Below, piece by piece: positions 52,591-61,819 of a stretch of DNA of 64,000 bases. This DNA is from Bacteroides sp. 224 (lineage in GTDB: Bacteria > Bacteroidota > Bacteroidia > Bacteroidales > Bacteroidaceae). The stretch covers positions 1 to 64,000 of the forward strand of contig NZ_QVMK01000022.1 of NCBI RefSeq assembly GCF_010500995.1. Direction: 5' to 3'. The position numbers and the translations under genes were made by a program. The notes beneath the pieces were generated by a model that made no database searches, was not told where the DNA came from, and saw only the letters and a list, made by a program, of their open reading frames with translations. Positions within the stretch are counted from its first letter, which is position 1, and each line of letters begins with the position of its first letter.

Positions 52591-53577
52591 TTAGATTTTC
52601 CCTAAGATTTTATCCATTACCCAATTGGTAGTGGTGGCACTTTCGCCATCACAGGTACAGATGGATTTGCCGAGAAGATGATCTACAACGGCCTGAATAA
52701 GCGGTTGCTGTACATGCTCGGGGTTGGCAATTACAATTTCTTCTCTTCCTTTTTCAGTATGAAGAATAATCGGATCATACGTAAATACGGAGAAACTGAT
52801 GGAGCCTTTATCGCCGATGATCTGAATGCGGTCTTCCTTAGCAGAATCATGGGCTACGAAGCACCAAGAACCGGAGCCTACCAGCCCATTGTCGAATTGG
52901 AAGCATGCGCTTAACGTGTCTTCCACTTCATATAACTTTCCTTGGTTGGATTTGTATCCGCTTGCTTCCAATACGTATCCGAACATGTCTTGCAGCAAAT
53001 CTATCTGGTGGGGGGCAAGGTCATAGAAGTATCCTCCTCCTGCGATGTCTGCTTGTACACGCCACGGAAGGTTATCTCGGTTATAATCAAGCTCGCGGGG
53101 AGGTTGGGCAAAGCGGATTTGTACATTAATAACATTGCCGATGGTACCATCAGTGGCCAGTTCCTTTACTTTTTGGAAATAAGGAAGATATCTTCGATAA
53201 TAAGCCACAAAGCATCTTGCACCGGTTTCTGTCGCAATTCGATTAATACGGGTACATTCTTCGTATGTTACAGCCATTGGCTTTTCTACATATACATCTT
53301 TCCCTGCTTTCATAGCCATAATGGCGTAAGTGGCATGAGAGGAGGGAGGAGTGGCAATGTATACCGCATTTACTTCGGGATCATCTACCAAGTCCAACGC
53401 GTCGTCATACCATTTGGGTATGCCCATTTTTTCGGCGTATGCTTTGGCTTTAGCGCCGTCTCTACTCATTACGGCTACTACCTCCGAGTGTTCTATCTTT
53501 TGAAATGCAGGTCCACTTTTTTGTACGGTTACATCACCGCAACCAATAAACCCCCATTTGATAACTTTTTCGCTCAT
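52591..53577 (-). CDS. Gfo/Idh/MocA-family oxidoreductase
   Basis: 328 residues. Rossmann start KWGFIGCGDVTVQKSGPAF, then VYIATPPSSHATYAIMAMKA and the catalytic-region motif VEKPMAVTYEECTRI (the EKP signature). AGGGYFYDLAPHQIDLLQDM carries the DxxxH pair. These enzymes oxidise or reduce sugars, sugar acids or inositol with NAD(P). The substrate is unknown and no sugar-metabolism operon is adjacent. Confidence 0.93.
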   Translation of the reverse strand: MSEKVIKWGFIGCGDVTVQKSGPAFQKIEHSEVVAVMSRDGAKAKAYAEKMGIPKWYDDALDLVDDPEVNAVYIATPPSSHATYAIMAMKAGKDVYVEKPMAVTYEECTRINRIATETGARCFVAYYRRYLPYFQKVKELATDGTIGNVINVQIRFAQPPRELDYNRDNLPWRVQADIAGGGYFYDLAPHQIDLLQDMFGYVLEASGYKSNQGKLYEVEDTLSACFQFDNGLVGSGSWCFVAHDSAKEDRIQIIGDKGSISFSVFTYDPIILHTEKGREEIVIANPEHVQQPLIQAVVDHLLGKSICTCDGESATTTNWVMDKILGKI

Positions 53578-53614
53578 GATTTTTGTGCTTTAAATAATAA
53601 AATTTAGTGTGCTT

Positions 53615-54436
53615 TCAAAAGTACTTGGAATAAGTTTTTTTAAAGGCTTTTGTTTGCATATATTCTGTAAGCCAGGCATTGATGCTATCGCACAAAGCTG
53701 GAGATTGTTTTTTGATTCCCCATGCATAGAACTGCGTAAAGCTAATGCCGGTATTGATATCCAATTGCGGAAATGAGTCTATGGCAGTACGGGCAATATC
53801 TTCGTCGGCTACGGCATAGTCAATATCTCCGTGAGCAACCATTGCCATTAATTGTTCCTGTGCGTATTTATCAACCTCCTGAATGTAGATGGTATCTGCT
53901 ATTTCGTTGCTCATATTATGAATGCGCAATATGGCTGGCGAACCTTTTTCTACATGGAGTGTTTTTTGTGCCAACTGAATTTGGCTTCGTATATATTTGG
54001 CGCTATCAATTTCTGCTTTTCGTTGCACGAGTATTTGTTTGGCTCGTGTAATTGGGATGGTAAAGCATATCGAATCTATAAGTTTTGCATTTATAGGTAT
54101 TCCGTAGGCTATGATATCATATTTGCCATCTGCAAGACCTTCCATTCGTTTGTTAAAACTCATTTCAGGAACAATTTCTACTTTGAGTCCCTTTGCTTTG
54201 GCAAAAGCTTGTATTAATTCATAATGAAAACCGGAAATCGTATCTCCATTTACAAAGTAGCTTATTGAATTGTATTCGGTTACGGCTTTAAGTAGCCCGT
54301 CTTCAAGGATCTCGCTGTAATCTCTTAGAATATTTACTTTTTCTTCTTTTTTATTTTTTGATAATAAAGAGGCTATTAAGACAGCAATTACCCCAATAAC
54401 AACATATTTAAGTATTTTGTTTTTTGTGAGAGACAT
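53615..54436 (-). CDS. membrane-anchored solute-binding-like protein
   Basis: 273 residues from the ATG ending at 54436 (MSLTKNKILKYVVIG). A TTG further up overlaps the previous stop. An N-terminal membrane anchor (VVIGVIAVLIASLL) is followed by a bacterial solute-binding protein family 3 domain (SGFHYELIQAFAKAKGLKVE, MEGLADGKYDIIAYGIPINA, VADEDIARTAIDSFP). It resembles the N-terminal half of the MltF-like protein at 21786 but lacks the transglycosylase domain. It follows the porin gene by 8 bp, so the two are likely cotranscribed. Confidence 0.8.
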   Translation of the reverse strand: MSLTKNKILKYVVIGVIAVLIASLLSKNKKEEKVNILRDYSEILEDGLLKAVTEYNSISYFVNGDTISGFHYELIQAFAKAKGLKVEIVPEMSFNKRMEGLADGKYDIIAYGIPINAKLIDSICFTIPITRAKQILVQRKAEIDSAKYIRSQIQLAQKTLHVEKGSPAILRIHNMSNEIADTIYIQEVDKYAQEQLMAMVAHGDIDYAVADEDIARTAIDSFPQLDINTGISFTQFYAWGIKKQSPALCDSINAWLTEYMQTKAFKKTYSKYF

Positions 54437-54444
54437 AGTATGTA

Positions 54445-56523
54445 TCAATCATAAAAGTTCCATGAGAGTCCGAATTTAAGCATGCGTTGATTAATAGGGT
54501 AGTGGGGAGCAAGGAAATAGTTTGGTTCGCTGATTCCTTTATTAACATGATACATCATAACAAAGAAACGGGTACGTTTCAAGTTTAAATTGGCATATAC
54601 GTTAACAATAGGATAGCCACCTATATCAATTTTGCCTTCTTCGGCCTGTAGCTTGAACTGCTGAATACCCGGCGAGTAAGCAGGGGCTGCATATTTGGTG
54701 AAGTAGCGCACATCAACCCCCAACTGAAGACTTAAAACTTTTTCTCCGGTTGGTTTATATTTAGCCAATTTGGTGGCGATATATAAATTATGATACAGAG
54801 AAAGGTCAGGAAGAGGCAGTACTTCTTCATTGCTACTTTTTTGCCAAACAACTTCATTGTCTAAGTGAAGAATACCCAGCTTAAAGTTTTGCTTTAGTTG
54901 TGCGGATAATACCTGAATGTTATCTCCCGATTGTGAAGGAAGAGACTTATCATTGAAATAAGTATAGTTCTTTATGTTTTCGACTCCCGCCCGAATGTTT
55001 GTTTTCCAGCGTTCGATATTTATTTCTCCTTCCAGACGCGTGCGGAATTCTTTATCCATATCATCATGGTGCCACTGAAAATGTTTGGAGTGGTAATGAC
55101 GCATATAAAACGCAGGAAGTGTGTTAGAGATAGAAGCACGCGCAATAAAGCTAACGGTATCATTCCAAAGTTTGAAGTTCAAATCAAAATCTCCATCTAC
55201 TTTAAACTGACCGGTGGCTTTACCTGCCACACCTATTTCGCCAATGGCTTTATAATGAAGCGTCTGTCCTTGTCGTTTTAGTAATTCTCCACCCACGTAT
55301 AATTCGTTTTCGTTATAGCTTTGGGTGCGTGTGGCATCATCGGTCATTAAGGTGTACTTGCTGATTTTGTGAGAGAGATATGCCGTAAGTCCTGCTTTTG
55401 CATATTTATTAAAGCCCTCCAACAAAGCAATACCGAATGTGTTCCTTACACCAAAATAGGTGGTTGAGTCGTTAGCACTTGCTACATCGGGGTCCATGTA
55501 GTTATTATCGAAATAATTTTCGATGTTATCGTTTGAAATGAAACGGTGGCGCGATCTTTCTACCTTAGCCGTATGAATGAAACTGGTTACAGGAACGAAC
55601 TCTTCTTTTATTATCGTATCATTTTCTGCCGGAGGTATCGTGTCGTTTTCTGCCCGGGGTATTTCTCTGTAAAAGCCCATGTTGTAACGGTGGGTAAGAT
55701 AGATATGGAAGTTCTTGTTGTAGTTCCATGTATTACTTAATACTGTAGGAATGTTTTGAGCTTCGTATTCTTTTCTTCCTCCGGCCATTACTTCCGGATC
55801 GGTTATGTATCTGTCGTCCGTAATACCTCCGTTTTCTTTCATCTTCATATTATACATATTATATATAATATGAGCGCGATATTTATCGGCTATATAACTT
55901 CCGAATATTCCCCCTTTCAGGTAAGAAGTAGATTGATTCTGATAATAACCGCGTCCGTACAAATAATCGAAGTTAAAGCCAAAGGCTAATTCTTTGTTAA
56001 CGTTGACAGAGAAATATGTTTTCAATCTTTCCTCTCCATACTGCTTATCGAATGTTTTGTAGTAGGAAATATTAGCGTATGGGATATTGCTGTTTGTGAA
56101 AAGGAAATCGTGAGGTTCGGTTGCAAATTCATCAAGCGGAGCCAAAAACATAGAAGATGAGAATGGCTTTCTATCAAAGAATATTCTGGAGAGGCGTGGT
56201 GCGCCTAAGTTTCCCAGGTAGTTGTAATGCCCACTCATGCCTTCCGTCAGGTTGGAGTTTTGGAATTGTATGTGAACTGTGTCTACATCTACCGGAATAA
56301 TGTTTCCCAGTGTTTCGCTTATTTTCCACATATAAATCTGAGGAGGAAGGCTTACTATTTCCAAACTGTCATTAGGAGCCTGTGGATTCCTATACGCATT
56401 CATCGGATCGTTAGGATCGTACATCGGATCCATCGGGTCAGTTGGGTTGTATACTTGCGCCAGCAACGGGAACTGACAGGATAGAAGCAGGATTAGTATA
56501 TATATAAATCGTTTCTTTGTCAT
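54445..56523 (-). CDS. putative outer-membrane porin
   Basis: 692 residues. Signal peptide (MTKKRFIYILILLLSCQFPL), then a mature start with the repeat PTDPMDPMYDPNDPMNAYR. The rest is a large beta-barrel with many alternating strands (GAPRLSRIFFDRKPFSSSMF, RFFVMMYHVNKGI) ending FGLSWNFYD. It matches the Bacteroidetes putative-porin group as I remember it. Upstream partner of the solute-binding-like gene. Confidence 0.82.
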   Translation of the reverse strand: MTKKRFIYILILLLSCQFPLLAQVYNPTDPMDPMYDPNDPMNAYRNPQAPNDSLEIVSLPPQIYMWKISETLGNIIPVDVDTVHIQFQNSNLTEGMSGHYNYLGNLGAPRLSRIFFDRKPFSSSMFLAPLDEFATEPHDFLFTNSNIPYANISYYKTFDKQYGEERLKTYFSVNVNKELAFGFNFDYLYGRGYYQNQSTSYLKGGIFGSYIADKYRAHIIYNMYNMKMKENGGITDDRYITDPEVMAGGRKEYEAQNIPTVLSNTWNYNKNFHIYLTHRYNMGFYREIPRAENDTIPPAENDTIIKEEFVPVTSFIHTAKVERSRHRFISNDNIENYFDNNYMDPDVASANDSTTYFGVRNTFGIALLEGFNKYAKAGLTAYLSHKISKYTLMTDDATRTQSYNENELYVGGELLKRQGQTLHYKAIGEIGVAGKATGQFKVDGDFDLNFKLWNDTVSFIARASISNTLPAFYMRHYHSKHFQWHHDDMDKEFRTRLEGEINIERWKTNIRAGVENIKNYTYFNDKSLPSQSGDNIQVLSAQLKQNFKLGILHLDNEVVWQKSSNEEVLPLPDLSLYHNLYIATKLAKYKPTGEKVLSLQLGVDVRYFTKYAAPAYSPGIQQFKLQAEEGKIDIGGYPIVNVYANLNLKRTRFFVMMYHVNKGISEPNYFLAPHYPINQRMLKFGLSWNFYD

Positions 56524-56627
56524 AATTGCGGCAAATATACGATAAAAAATAAACTGTTTGAAGTGTTGAGCGAGGAGAGTTGGTTGATGAGAGTTAAAAG
56601 ATAAGAAATGAAAGGGAATTTAGTAGA

Positions 56628-56699
56628 TAGTAGCTAGTAGTCAGTAGCTAGTAAATAGAATTGATGCTACAAAACCTAACTACTAACTACTAGCTACTA
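56628..56699. repeat. word-like inverted repeat after the oxidoreductase operon
   Basis: TAGTAGCTAGTAG (56628-56640) is complementary to 56687-56699. Surrounding sequence repeats TAGTAG, CTAGTA and ACTACTA words. It ends next to the stop codon of the gamma-subunit gene. Confidence 0.65.
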
Positions 56700-56703
56700 A
56701 CTA

Positions 56704-57246
56704 CTATATTTTACTCACCAGCTCCATTCCTTTTTGAATAGCAGCTTCATTCATCGGAATCAGGTGATGGTGGCGTTCCGGTAATGTCTTCTTTAAGCCT
56801 TTCAGTACGCTGTCGATAGATACCATCGGAAGTAATTTTAGTAATCCGCCGAGCACAATCATATTAAATGCTTTTGCATTTTTCATTTCATTGGCTGCAT
56901 CCATTGCATCGATTCGATAAACTTGAATGTCGGTGCGGGTTGGAGGATCAATAATACCATAACCATCATAAATAAGAATGCCACCGGGTTTCACTCTGCT
57001 TTCGAACTTTTCCAGTGAGGGTTGGTTCAGAATAATAGCCGCATCATATTTACTAAGGATGGGTGAGGAGATTCTTTCATCGCTAACAATTACTGTTACA
57101 TTGGCAGTACCTCCACGTTGCTCCGGACCGTAAGCGGGCATCCAACTTACTTCTTTTCCTTCCATTAGGCCGGAATACGCAAGAATTTTTCCCATAGACA
57201 GAACACCTTGTCCGCCAAAGCCTGCTATAATTATTTCTTCTTTCAT
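56704..57246 (-). CDS. 2-oxoacid:ferredoxin oxidoreductase gamma subunit
   Basis: 180 residues. The POR gamma fold starts IIAGFGGQGVLSMGKILAYS, then SWMPAYGPEQRGGTANVTVI and DAANEMKNAKAFNMIVLGGL. It acts with the alpha and beta subunits upstream, transferring electrons from 2-oxoacid decarboxylation to ferredoxin and forming acyl-CoA. It is the last gene of the operon. The substrate (2-oxoglutarate or branched-chain oxoacid) cannot be settled from the sequence. Confidence 0.93.
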   Translation of the reverse strand: MKEEIIIAGFGGQGVLSMGKILAYSGLMEGKEVSWMPAYGPEQRGGTANVTVIVSDERISSPILSKYDAAIILNQPSLEKFESRVKPGGILIYDGYGIIDPPTRTDIQVYRIDAMDAANEMKNAKAFNMIVLGGLLKLLPMVSIDSVLKGLKKTLPERHHHLIPMNEAAIQKGMELVSKI

Positions 57247-57249
57247 ATC

Positions 57250-58017
57250 TTATTCTTTATCTTTTAAATCACCTAATGGATAGTAAGGGAACATGTTTTC
57301 TTTCATCCACTCGTTAGAAGCTTCAGGAGTCATTTTCCAACCGGAGCTACAAGTAGATACAATCTCTACCAGATTCGATCCTTTGCCGTTCATTGAGTTT
57401 TCGAATGCTTTGCGGATTGCCTTTTTAGCTTTGCGAATAGCCGGAACAGATTGCACAGACTGACGGGTAACATAAGCTGTTCCCTCCAACTGGGCTGCGA
57501 TTTCAGTCATCTTCAGTGGGTGTCCATGAAGTTTTACATCACGTCCATAAGGGCAAGTAGAAGTCTTCATGCCCATGAGCGTGGTAGGAGCCATTTGCCC
57601 ACCGGTCATACCATAAATGGCATTGTTAATAAAGATGATAGTAATGTTTTCACCGCGGTTTAAAGCGTGAATGGTTTCGGCGGTACCGATACAAGCCAAG
57701 TCGCCATCTCCCTGGTAAGTAAATACCAGTCTGTCCGGCCAAAGTCTTTTAATAGCAGTAGCTACGGCAGGAGCACGTCCGTGAGCAGCTTCTTCCCAAT
57801 CAATGTCTATATAATTGTAGATGAATACAGCACAACCTACCGGCGATACACCTACAGACTTGTCTTCTAATCCCATTTCTTCTATTACTTCCGCTACCAA
57901 CTTGTGTACTACACCGTGGCTACATCCCGGGCAATAGTGCATGGGGGTATCATTCATGAGAGTTGGTTTCTTTTGTACCAGATTCTCAGGTTTGATTATT
58001 TCTTCTTTTGTTATCAT
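57250..58017 (-). CDS. 2-oxoacid:ferredoxin oxidoreductase beta subunit (TPP-binding)
   Basis: 255 residues. TPP-binding core with MHYCPGCSHGVVHKLVAEVI at the start and YQGDGDLACIGTAETIHALN (GDG...N motif). INNAIYGMTGGQMAPTTLMG follows. It ends four bases before the gamma gene. Pairs with the alpha subunit at 58321. Confidence 0.95.
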   Translation of the reverse strand: MITKEEIIKPENLVQKKPTLMNDTPMHYCPGCSHGVVHKLVAEVIEEMGLEDKSVGVSPVGCAVFIYNYIDIDWEEAAHGRAPAVATAIKRLWPDRLVFTYQGDGDLACIGTAETIHALNRGENITIIFINNAIYGMTGGQMAPTTLMGMKTSTCPYGRDVKLHGHPLKMTEIAAQLEGTAYVTRQSVQSVPAIRKAKKAIRKAFENSMNGKGSNLVEIVSTCSSGWKMTPEASNEWMKENMFPYYPLGDLKDKE

Positions 58018-58025
58018 ATCTTTTA

Positions 58026-58044
58026 TTTACGATTAGACGATTTA
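58026..58044. repeat. word repeat ATTTACGATTAGACGATTT flanking the small membrane gene
   Basis: The words GATTAGACGATT and TTTACAAT recur around 58026-58060. Inverted forms occur at 58290-58320 (ATTGTAAATCGTC), and a related copy precedes hisC near 29675-29695. The two inverted blocks bracket the small gene at 58066-58236. Confidence 0.5.
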
Positions 58045-58065
58045 CAATGAGACGATTAGAGCTTG

Positions 58066-58236
58066 TTATCGGTTTGTGAAACGAATAAAGAACTCCATCA
58101 TTTTAAAAAAAAGTGTAGCTCCGCATACGTAGAGGAATATCTTCTTGTCGTCTACCGCAAAGTAAACGATGATAGAAACCAAAGTTCCAAGTAGAAATAT
58201 GCTATTAAGTATGCCTCTTATTTTATCCGGATTCAT
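58066..58236 (-). CDS. small membrane protein within the oxidoreductase operon
   Basis: 56 residues: starts MNPDKIRGILNSIFLLGTLV and ends MMEFFIRFTNR. Two predicted membrane helices (about 11-27 and 33-46) are joined by a short acidic turn AVDDKK, with a basic C-terminus. It is too short for many gene callers. It lies between the alpha and beta subunit genes on the same strand. Role unknown; it could anchor the complex to the membrane. Confidence 0.7.
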   Translation of the reverse strand: MNPDKIRGILNSIFLLGTLVSIIVYFAVDDKKIFLYVCGATLFFKMMEFFIRFTNR

Positions 58237-58320
58237 AATTATATCTGTAATTTATTAGTTTGGATTTACAATTGTATGGACGACGACTTTTTAATCGTTT
58301 AATTGTAAATCGTCAATAGT

Positions 58321-59400
58321 CTAATTTACAAGTTTCTCTTTCAGTGCTTTAACTATTTCATCCGGATCGGGAACGATTCCTCCCAGACGTCCAAAGTGTT
58401 CCACCTTTACTTTACCGTTTACGGCAAGTCGAATATCCTCTACCATTTGACCGGCGTTGAGTTCCAAAGAGAGCATTCCCTTTACTTGTTCCGCATATCC
58501 GGCAATTGCCTTGGTTGGGAATGGCCAAAGAGTGATGGGGCGAAGGATACCTACTTTAATACCTTCTTCGCGAGCTAACTCCATGGCTTTTTGTCCGATA
58601 CGAGCCATTGAACCAAAAGCTACGATTAAGTAATCGGCATCATCGCAGTTAATTTCTTCGAAACGAACTTCGTTTTCTTCTATAACCTTATATTTAGCCT
58701 GGAATCTTAAATTGTTTTGTTCCATTGGCTCCGGTTGCAATTCTAACGAAGTAATAACATTGGGTTTCCGTCCCTTTGTTCTTCCGTTTGCAGCCCATGG
58801 GCATTGTTCAAGAACTTCTTTTTCTGTGCGGCGAGGCTTCTGTTCGGGAAGAACTACCTTTTCCATCATCTGACCGATAACGCCATCGGTTAAAATCATA
58901 ACCGGGTTGCGGTATTTAAAAGCCAGATCAAAACCGGTGCTCACAAAATCTGCCATCTCCTGTACGGATGAAGGGGCAAGCGTAATTAATCTGTAATCGC
59001 CATGACCACCGCCTTTTACCGTTTGGAAATAATCGGCCTGACTTGGTTGAATGGTTCCTAACCCGGGGCCTCCGCGCATAACATTTACAATCAGACAAGG
59101 CAACTCGGCACCTGCTATATAGGATATTCCTTCTTGTTTAAGGCTGATACCGGGGCTCGATGATGACGTCATTACCATCTTTCCTGTTCCTGCACCACCG
59201 TATACCATATTGATAGCTGCTACTTCACTTTCTGCCTGAAGCACTACCATACCTGTGGTTTCCCACGGTTTTAGCTCGGCAAGTGTTTCGAGTATTTCCG
59301 ATTGAGGAGTGATAGGGTAACCAAAGTAACCATCGGCTCCGCAACGAACTGCTGCGTGAGATATGGCTTCGTTACCTTTTAATAATACGATTTCTTCCAT
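58321..59400 (-). CDS. 2-oxoacid:ferredoxin oxidoreductase alpha subunit (VorB/KorA-like)
   Basis: 359 residues. Start EEIVLLKGNEAISHAAVRCG, then GYPITPQSEILETLA and VMTSSSSPGISLKQEGISYI (pyrimidine-domain motif). LPCLIVNVMRGGPGLGTIQ and ILRPITLWPFPTKAI follow. It is close to the subunits named VorB in Bacteroides annotations. Substrate range may include 2-oxoisovalerate or 2-oxoglutarate. Confidence 0.95.
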   Translation of the reverse strand: MEEIVLLKGNEAISHAAVRCGADGYFGYPITPQSEILETLAELKPWETTGMVVLQAESEVAAINMVYGGAGTGKMVMTSSSSPGISLKQEGISYIAGAELPCLIVNVMRGGPGLGTIQPSQADYFQTVKGGGHGDYRLITLAPSSVQEMADFVSTGFDLAFKYRNPVMILTDGVIGQMMEKVVLPEQKPRRTEKEVLEQCPWAANGRTKGRKPNVITSLELQPEPMEQNNLRFQAKYKVIEENEVRFEEINCDDADYLIVAFGSMARIGQKAMELAREEGIKVGILRPITLWPFPTKAIAGYAEQVKGMLSLELNAGQMVEDIRLAVNGKVKVEHFGRLGGIVPDPDEIVKALKEKLVN

Positions 59401-59410
59401 TATGTTTTTT

Positions 59411-59647
59411 TTATTTAGTCTCTTCCACTTTCACCTTATATACTGAGATACATCCGTCCGGACAAACAATAGCACATGAGCTACATCCGTTGCAAGTATC
59501 TTCTTTTGTTTGCAGGGCGTAATTATACCCTTTTTTGTTTACCTCTTTGGCGAGGGAAATTACATTGAGCGGACAAGCAACTACACAAAGGTTACATCCT
59601 TTACAACGCTCGGTATCCACTACAATTGCTCCTTTTATTTTAGCCAT
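59411..59647 (-). CDS. 4Fe-4S ferredoxin subunit
   Basis: 78 residues with two CxxCxxCxxxC clusters: CKGCNLCVVACP and CNGCSSCAIVCPDGC. This is the delta subunit that passes electrons from the oxidoreductase to ferredoxin. It lies 10 bp upstream of the alpha gene. The last residues VKVEETK are basic-acidic. Confidence 0.95.
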   Translation of the reverse strand: MAKIKGAIVVDTERCKGCNLCVVACPLNVISLAKEVNKKGYNYALQTKEDTCNGCSSCAIVCPDGCISVYKVKVEETK

Positions 59648-59681
59648 AATTAGTTGATTACGTTAGTCTTAATATTATTCG

Positions 59682-59960
59682 TTATTGATTATACATATCT
59701 TTATGATAGAACTCAAGAATGTCCATCACCATTTTTCGGGCATTTGCCGCCGGGCTTTCCGGGTTAATTTCAATAGCTTGTTGGTAATTGTTCAGGGCTT
59801 GTTGCCAATCACCTTTTTTTCGGTAAGCATTGCCAAGTAAATAATAAGCCTCGTCTTTTTGTGGAGAGTCGAGGTTGGAAAGGTAGATATTTAGTTTCTG
59901 AATAGCTTGTTCTACTTCTCCCTTATTTAATTGATCTTTGATTGCTTTTAATTCTTCCAT
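59682..59960 (-). CDS. small TPR-repeat protein, first gene of the oxidoreductase operon
   Basis: 92 residues from the ATG ending at 59960 (MEELKAIKDQLNKGEVEQA). Two TPR-like helix pairs: ALQKLNIYLSNL-type, then YYLLGNAYRKKGDWQQALNN YQQAIEINPESPAA. The upstream ATG at 59990 would lengthen it by 10 residues but overlaps the promoter. It is often found at the head of such operons. It may aid complex assembly. Confidence 0.82.
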   Translation of the reverse strand: MEELKAIKDQLNKGEVEQAIQKLNIYLSNLDSPQKDEAYYLLGNAYRKKGDWQQALNNYQQAIEINPESPAANARKMVMDILEFYHKDMYNQ

Positions 59961-59987
59961 AGCATAGGGTATGAATAAAATGCAGCA

Positions 59988-59995
59988 CAAAGATA
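59988..59995 (-). promoter_or_regulatory. TATCTTTG -7 element of the oxidoreductase operon
   Basis: CAAAGATA on the plus strand, 27 bp before the TPR gene start. The region up to 60200 contains no gene. Confidence 0.6.
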
Positions 59996-60199
59996 ATCTT
60001 TATTTGTAGAAAAGATTTATATGAGCTGTGAAAAATGAGCAAAATAAGGGCTTTTTTACCTTCGTTTTTATATGTTTTTAGACATAAAGAAATGTTTTGT
60101 ATTCTTATTTGGGTGTTATAGCCTTTTGTTTGCTTGTTTTTATCCTGTTTTGAGTGAATTTTCTTTCAAATTGAAAGGTGAAGAGCTTTTTAGCTTAAA

Positions 60200-61003
60200 T
60201 TAATTTCTCAGTCCTTCGTACCCATTAAGAATTACCCGGGTAGAACCTACTTTAAGTTTAGATTCAATACGAATGGGGATTTTATTTGCATCGTTGGTGA
60301 TGTACACTTTCATGGCTTCATCTCCATTCTCGAAGGCATCATCTTTGGCTATCAAAACAAGCTTGTGGCAATTATAATCTCGTTTATCGTTGGCCGAAAC
60401 TTTGTCGGTTCCTTCATATTGAATGCTCATTTGTATTTTGCTTCTGCCTGAAAAACAGGGAACAACTACCTCGTCGCCCTTTTTCATCCCGTCGTAATTA
60501 ATCGTGCGAACATAGTATAAAATACTAAGCATATCATACATACATGTGGGAGAAACATGAATGGTGTCATATCGTAGTTTATTGTTTCGGCGGCTAATGG
60601 TTCGCAACTTCACTCCATTGGGGTTATATTGATAAGTGGCTCGTTCTATGGTATGATCTTTGCTTTCGTGTGCATCTTTCATGTAGGCTAATGGAACAAC
60701 CGCTTTGGTGGTGTAAGCAGTCAGCGTATCCGACATAGAGAAGAACTTTTTAGCTACTCCGGAAGATTTGGCGGTTAGTTTCATTTTGTATGCTTTTTGT
60801 CCATTGTAATAGTCGTTAGTTACTGTTAACGATGAACGCCCGGCTTTGGTATATAAAAGTCCGTATTTGAAATACAAATCATAACTTAATACTTCTCCTT
60901 CTTTAAAGGCATTGTTTACTCGTTCGCACTGTGCTTGTATCCTACTGAAAGGAGAGAGTAAAAGACCTAATAAAATAACGATGGAAATTCTTATTTGATT
61001 CAT
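60200..61003 (-). CDS. DUF3108 periplasmic protein
   Basis: 267 residues. Signal peptide (MNQIRISIVILLGLLLSPFS). Start of the domain EGEVLSYDLYFKYGLLYTKA, then LTAKSSGVAKKFFSMSDTLT and MYDMLSILYYVRTINYDGMK, which are DUF3108 signatures as I recall them. It is a lipocalin-like beta-barrel of unknown function. Single gene, divergent from rpiA. Confidence 0.85.
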   Translation of the reverse strand: MNQIRISIVILLGLLLSPFSRIQAQCERVNNAFKEGEVLSYDLYFKYGLLYTKAGRSSLTVTNDYYNGQKAYKMKLTAKSSGVAKKFFSMSDTLTAYTTKAVVPLAYMKDAHESKDHTIERATYQYNPNGVKLRTISRRNNKLRYDTIHVSPTCMYDMLSILYYVRTINYDGMKKGDEVVVPCFSGRSKIQMSIQYEGTDKVSANDKRDYNCHKLVLIAKDDAFENGDEAMKVYITNDANKIPIRIESKLKVGSTRVILNGYEGLRN

Positions 61004-61118
61004 AATGTTCTATTTCTTAATTATGATGTAACCAAACATACATAAAATATGGTACATAGTAAACTGTTCTTATGATTTTTTTGTTTATTGATAGGATTTC
61101 ATTTGATAAATTTAAAAT

Positions 61119-61817
61119 ATGAATTGGAAAAATACCATCATTAACAACTTGCAGTGGTCGGATGCTATCACGAACCGGGAGGGCAAAGAACGAGTGGCTA
61201 AAGAAATTGCTGCTAAAGTAAAAGATGGAGATGTAATTGGTATTGGGTCAGGATCTACCGTTTATATTGCAGCCCTTGCTGTGGCCGAGCGTATAAAGAA
61301 AGAAAAACTGAATATTCAGGCCATTCCTGCCTCTATGGAACTATCTATGACGTGTACGCAATTAGGTATCCCCCAGACAACACTTTGGGAAAAAACGCCG
61401 GATTGGACTTTTGATGGTGCCGACGAAGTAGACCCGCAAAGCTGCTTGATTAAGGGTAGAGGAGGAGCCATGTTTAAAGAAAAGCTGCTTATTGCCAATA
61501 GTAAAGAGGTTTATATAATTGTAGACGAATCGAAATTTGTAGATCGTTTAGGTTCTAAATTCCCGGTACCGGTAGAAGTTTTCCCCAATGCCTTGCTTTA
61601 TGTGGAAGAACAATTGAAGGCTTTAGGAGCCAAAGAGGTAATACTTCGCTCCGCCAAAGGAAAAGATGGTCCGAGCTTTACCGAAAACGGCAACTTTGTA
61701 TTAGATGCTTGGTTCGATCATATTTCCTTTAATATGGAGAAGGATATAAAGACGATAACAGGAGTAATTGAAAGTGGTTTGTTTATGGGATATAGTGTTA
61801 ATATTTTGAGTATTTAG
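61119..61817 (+). CDS. rpiA: ribose-5-phosphate isomerase A
   Basis: 232 residues. GSGSTVYIAALAVAERI, FDGADEVDPQ with the active-site Asp pair, and KGRGGAMFKEKLL with the Lys. It interconverts ribose-5-phosphate and ribulose-5-phosphate in the pentose-phosphate pathway. Single gene between a divergent DUF3108 gene and convergent ispE. Confidence 0.97.
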   Translation: MNWKNTIINNLQWSDAITNREGKERVAKEIAAKVKDGDVIGIGSGSTVYIAALAVAERIKKEKLNIQAIPASMELSMTCTQLGIPQTTLWEKTPDWTFDGADEVDPQSCLIKGRGGAMFKEKLLIANSKEVYIIVDESKFVDRLGSKFPVPVEVFPNALLYVEEQLKALGAKEVILRSAKGKDGPSFTENGNFVLDAWFDHISFNMEKDIKTITGVIESGLFMGYSVNILSI

Positions 61818-61819
61818 TG

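Noticed and set aside
52942..53607. A 221-residue open frame opposite the Gfo/Idh/MocA gene
   Set aside because: It is the antisense shadow of a well-recognised oxidoreductase and has no domain of its own.
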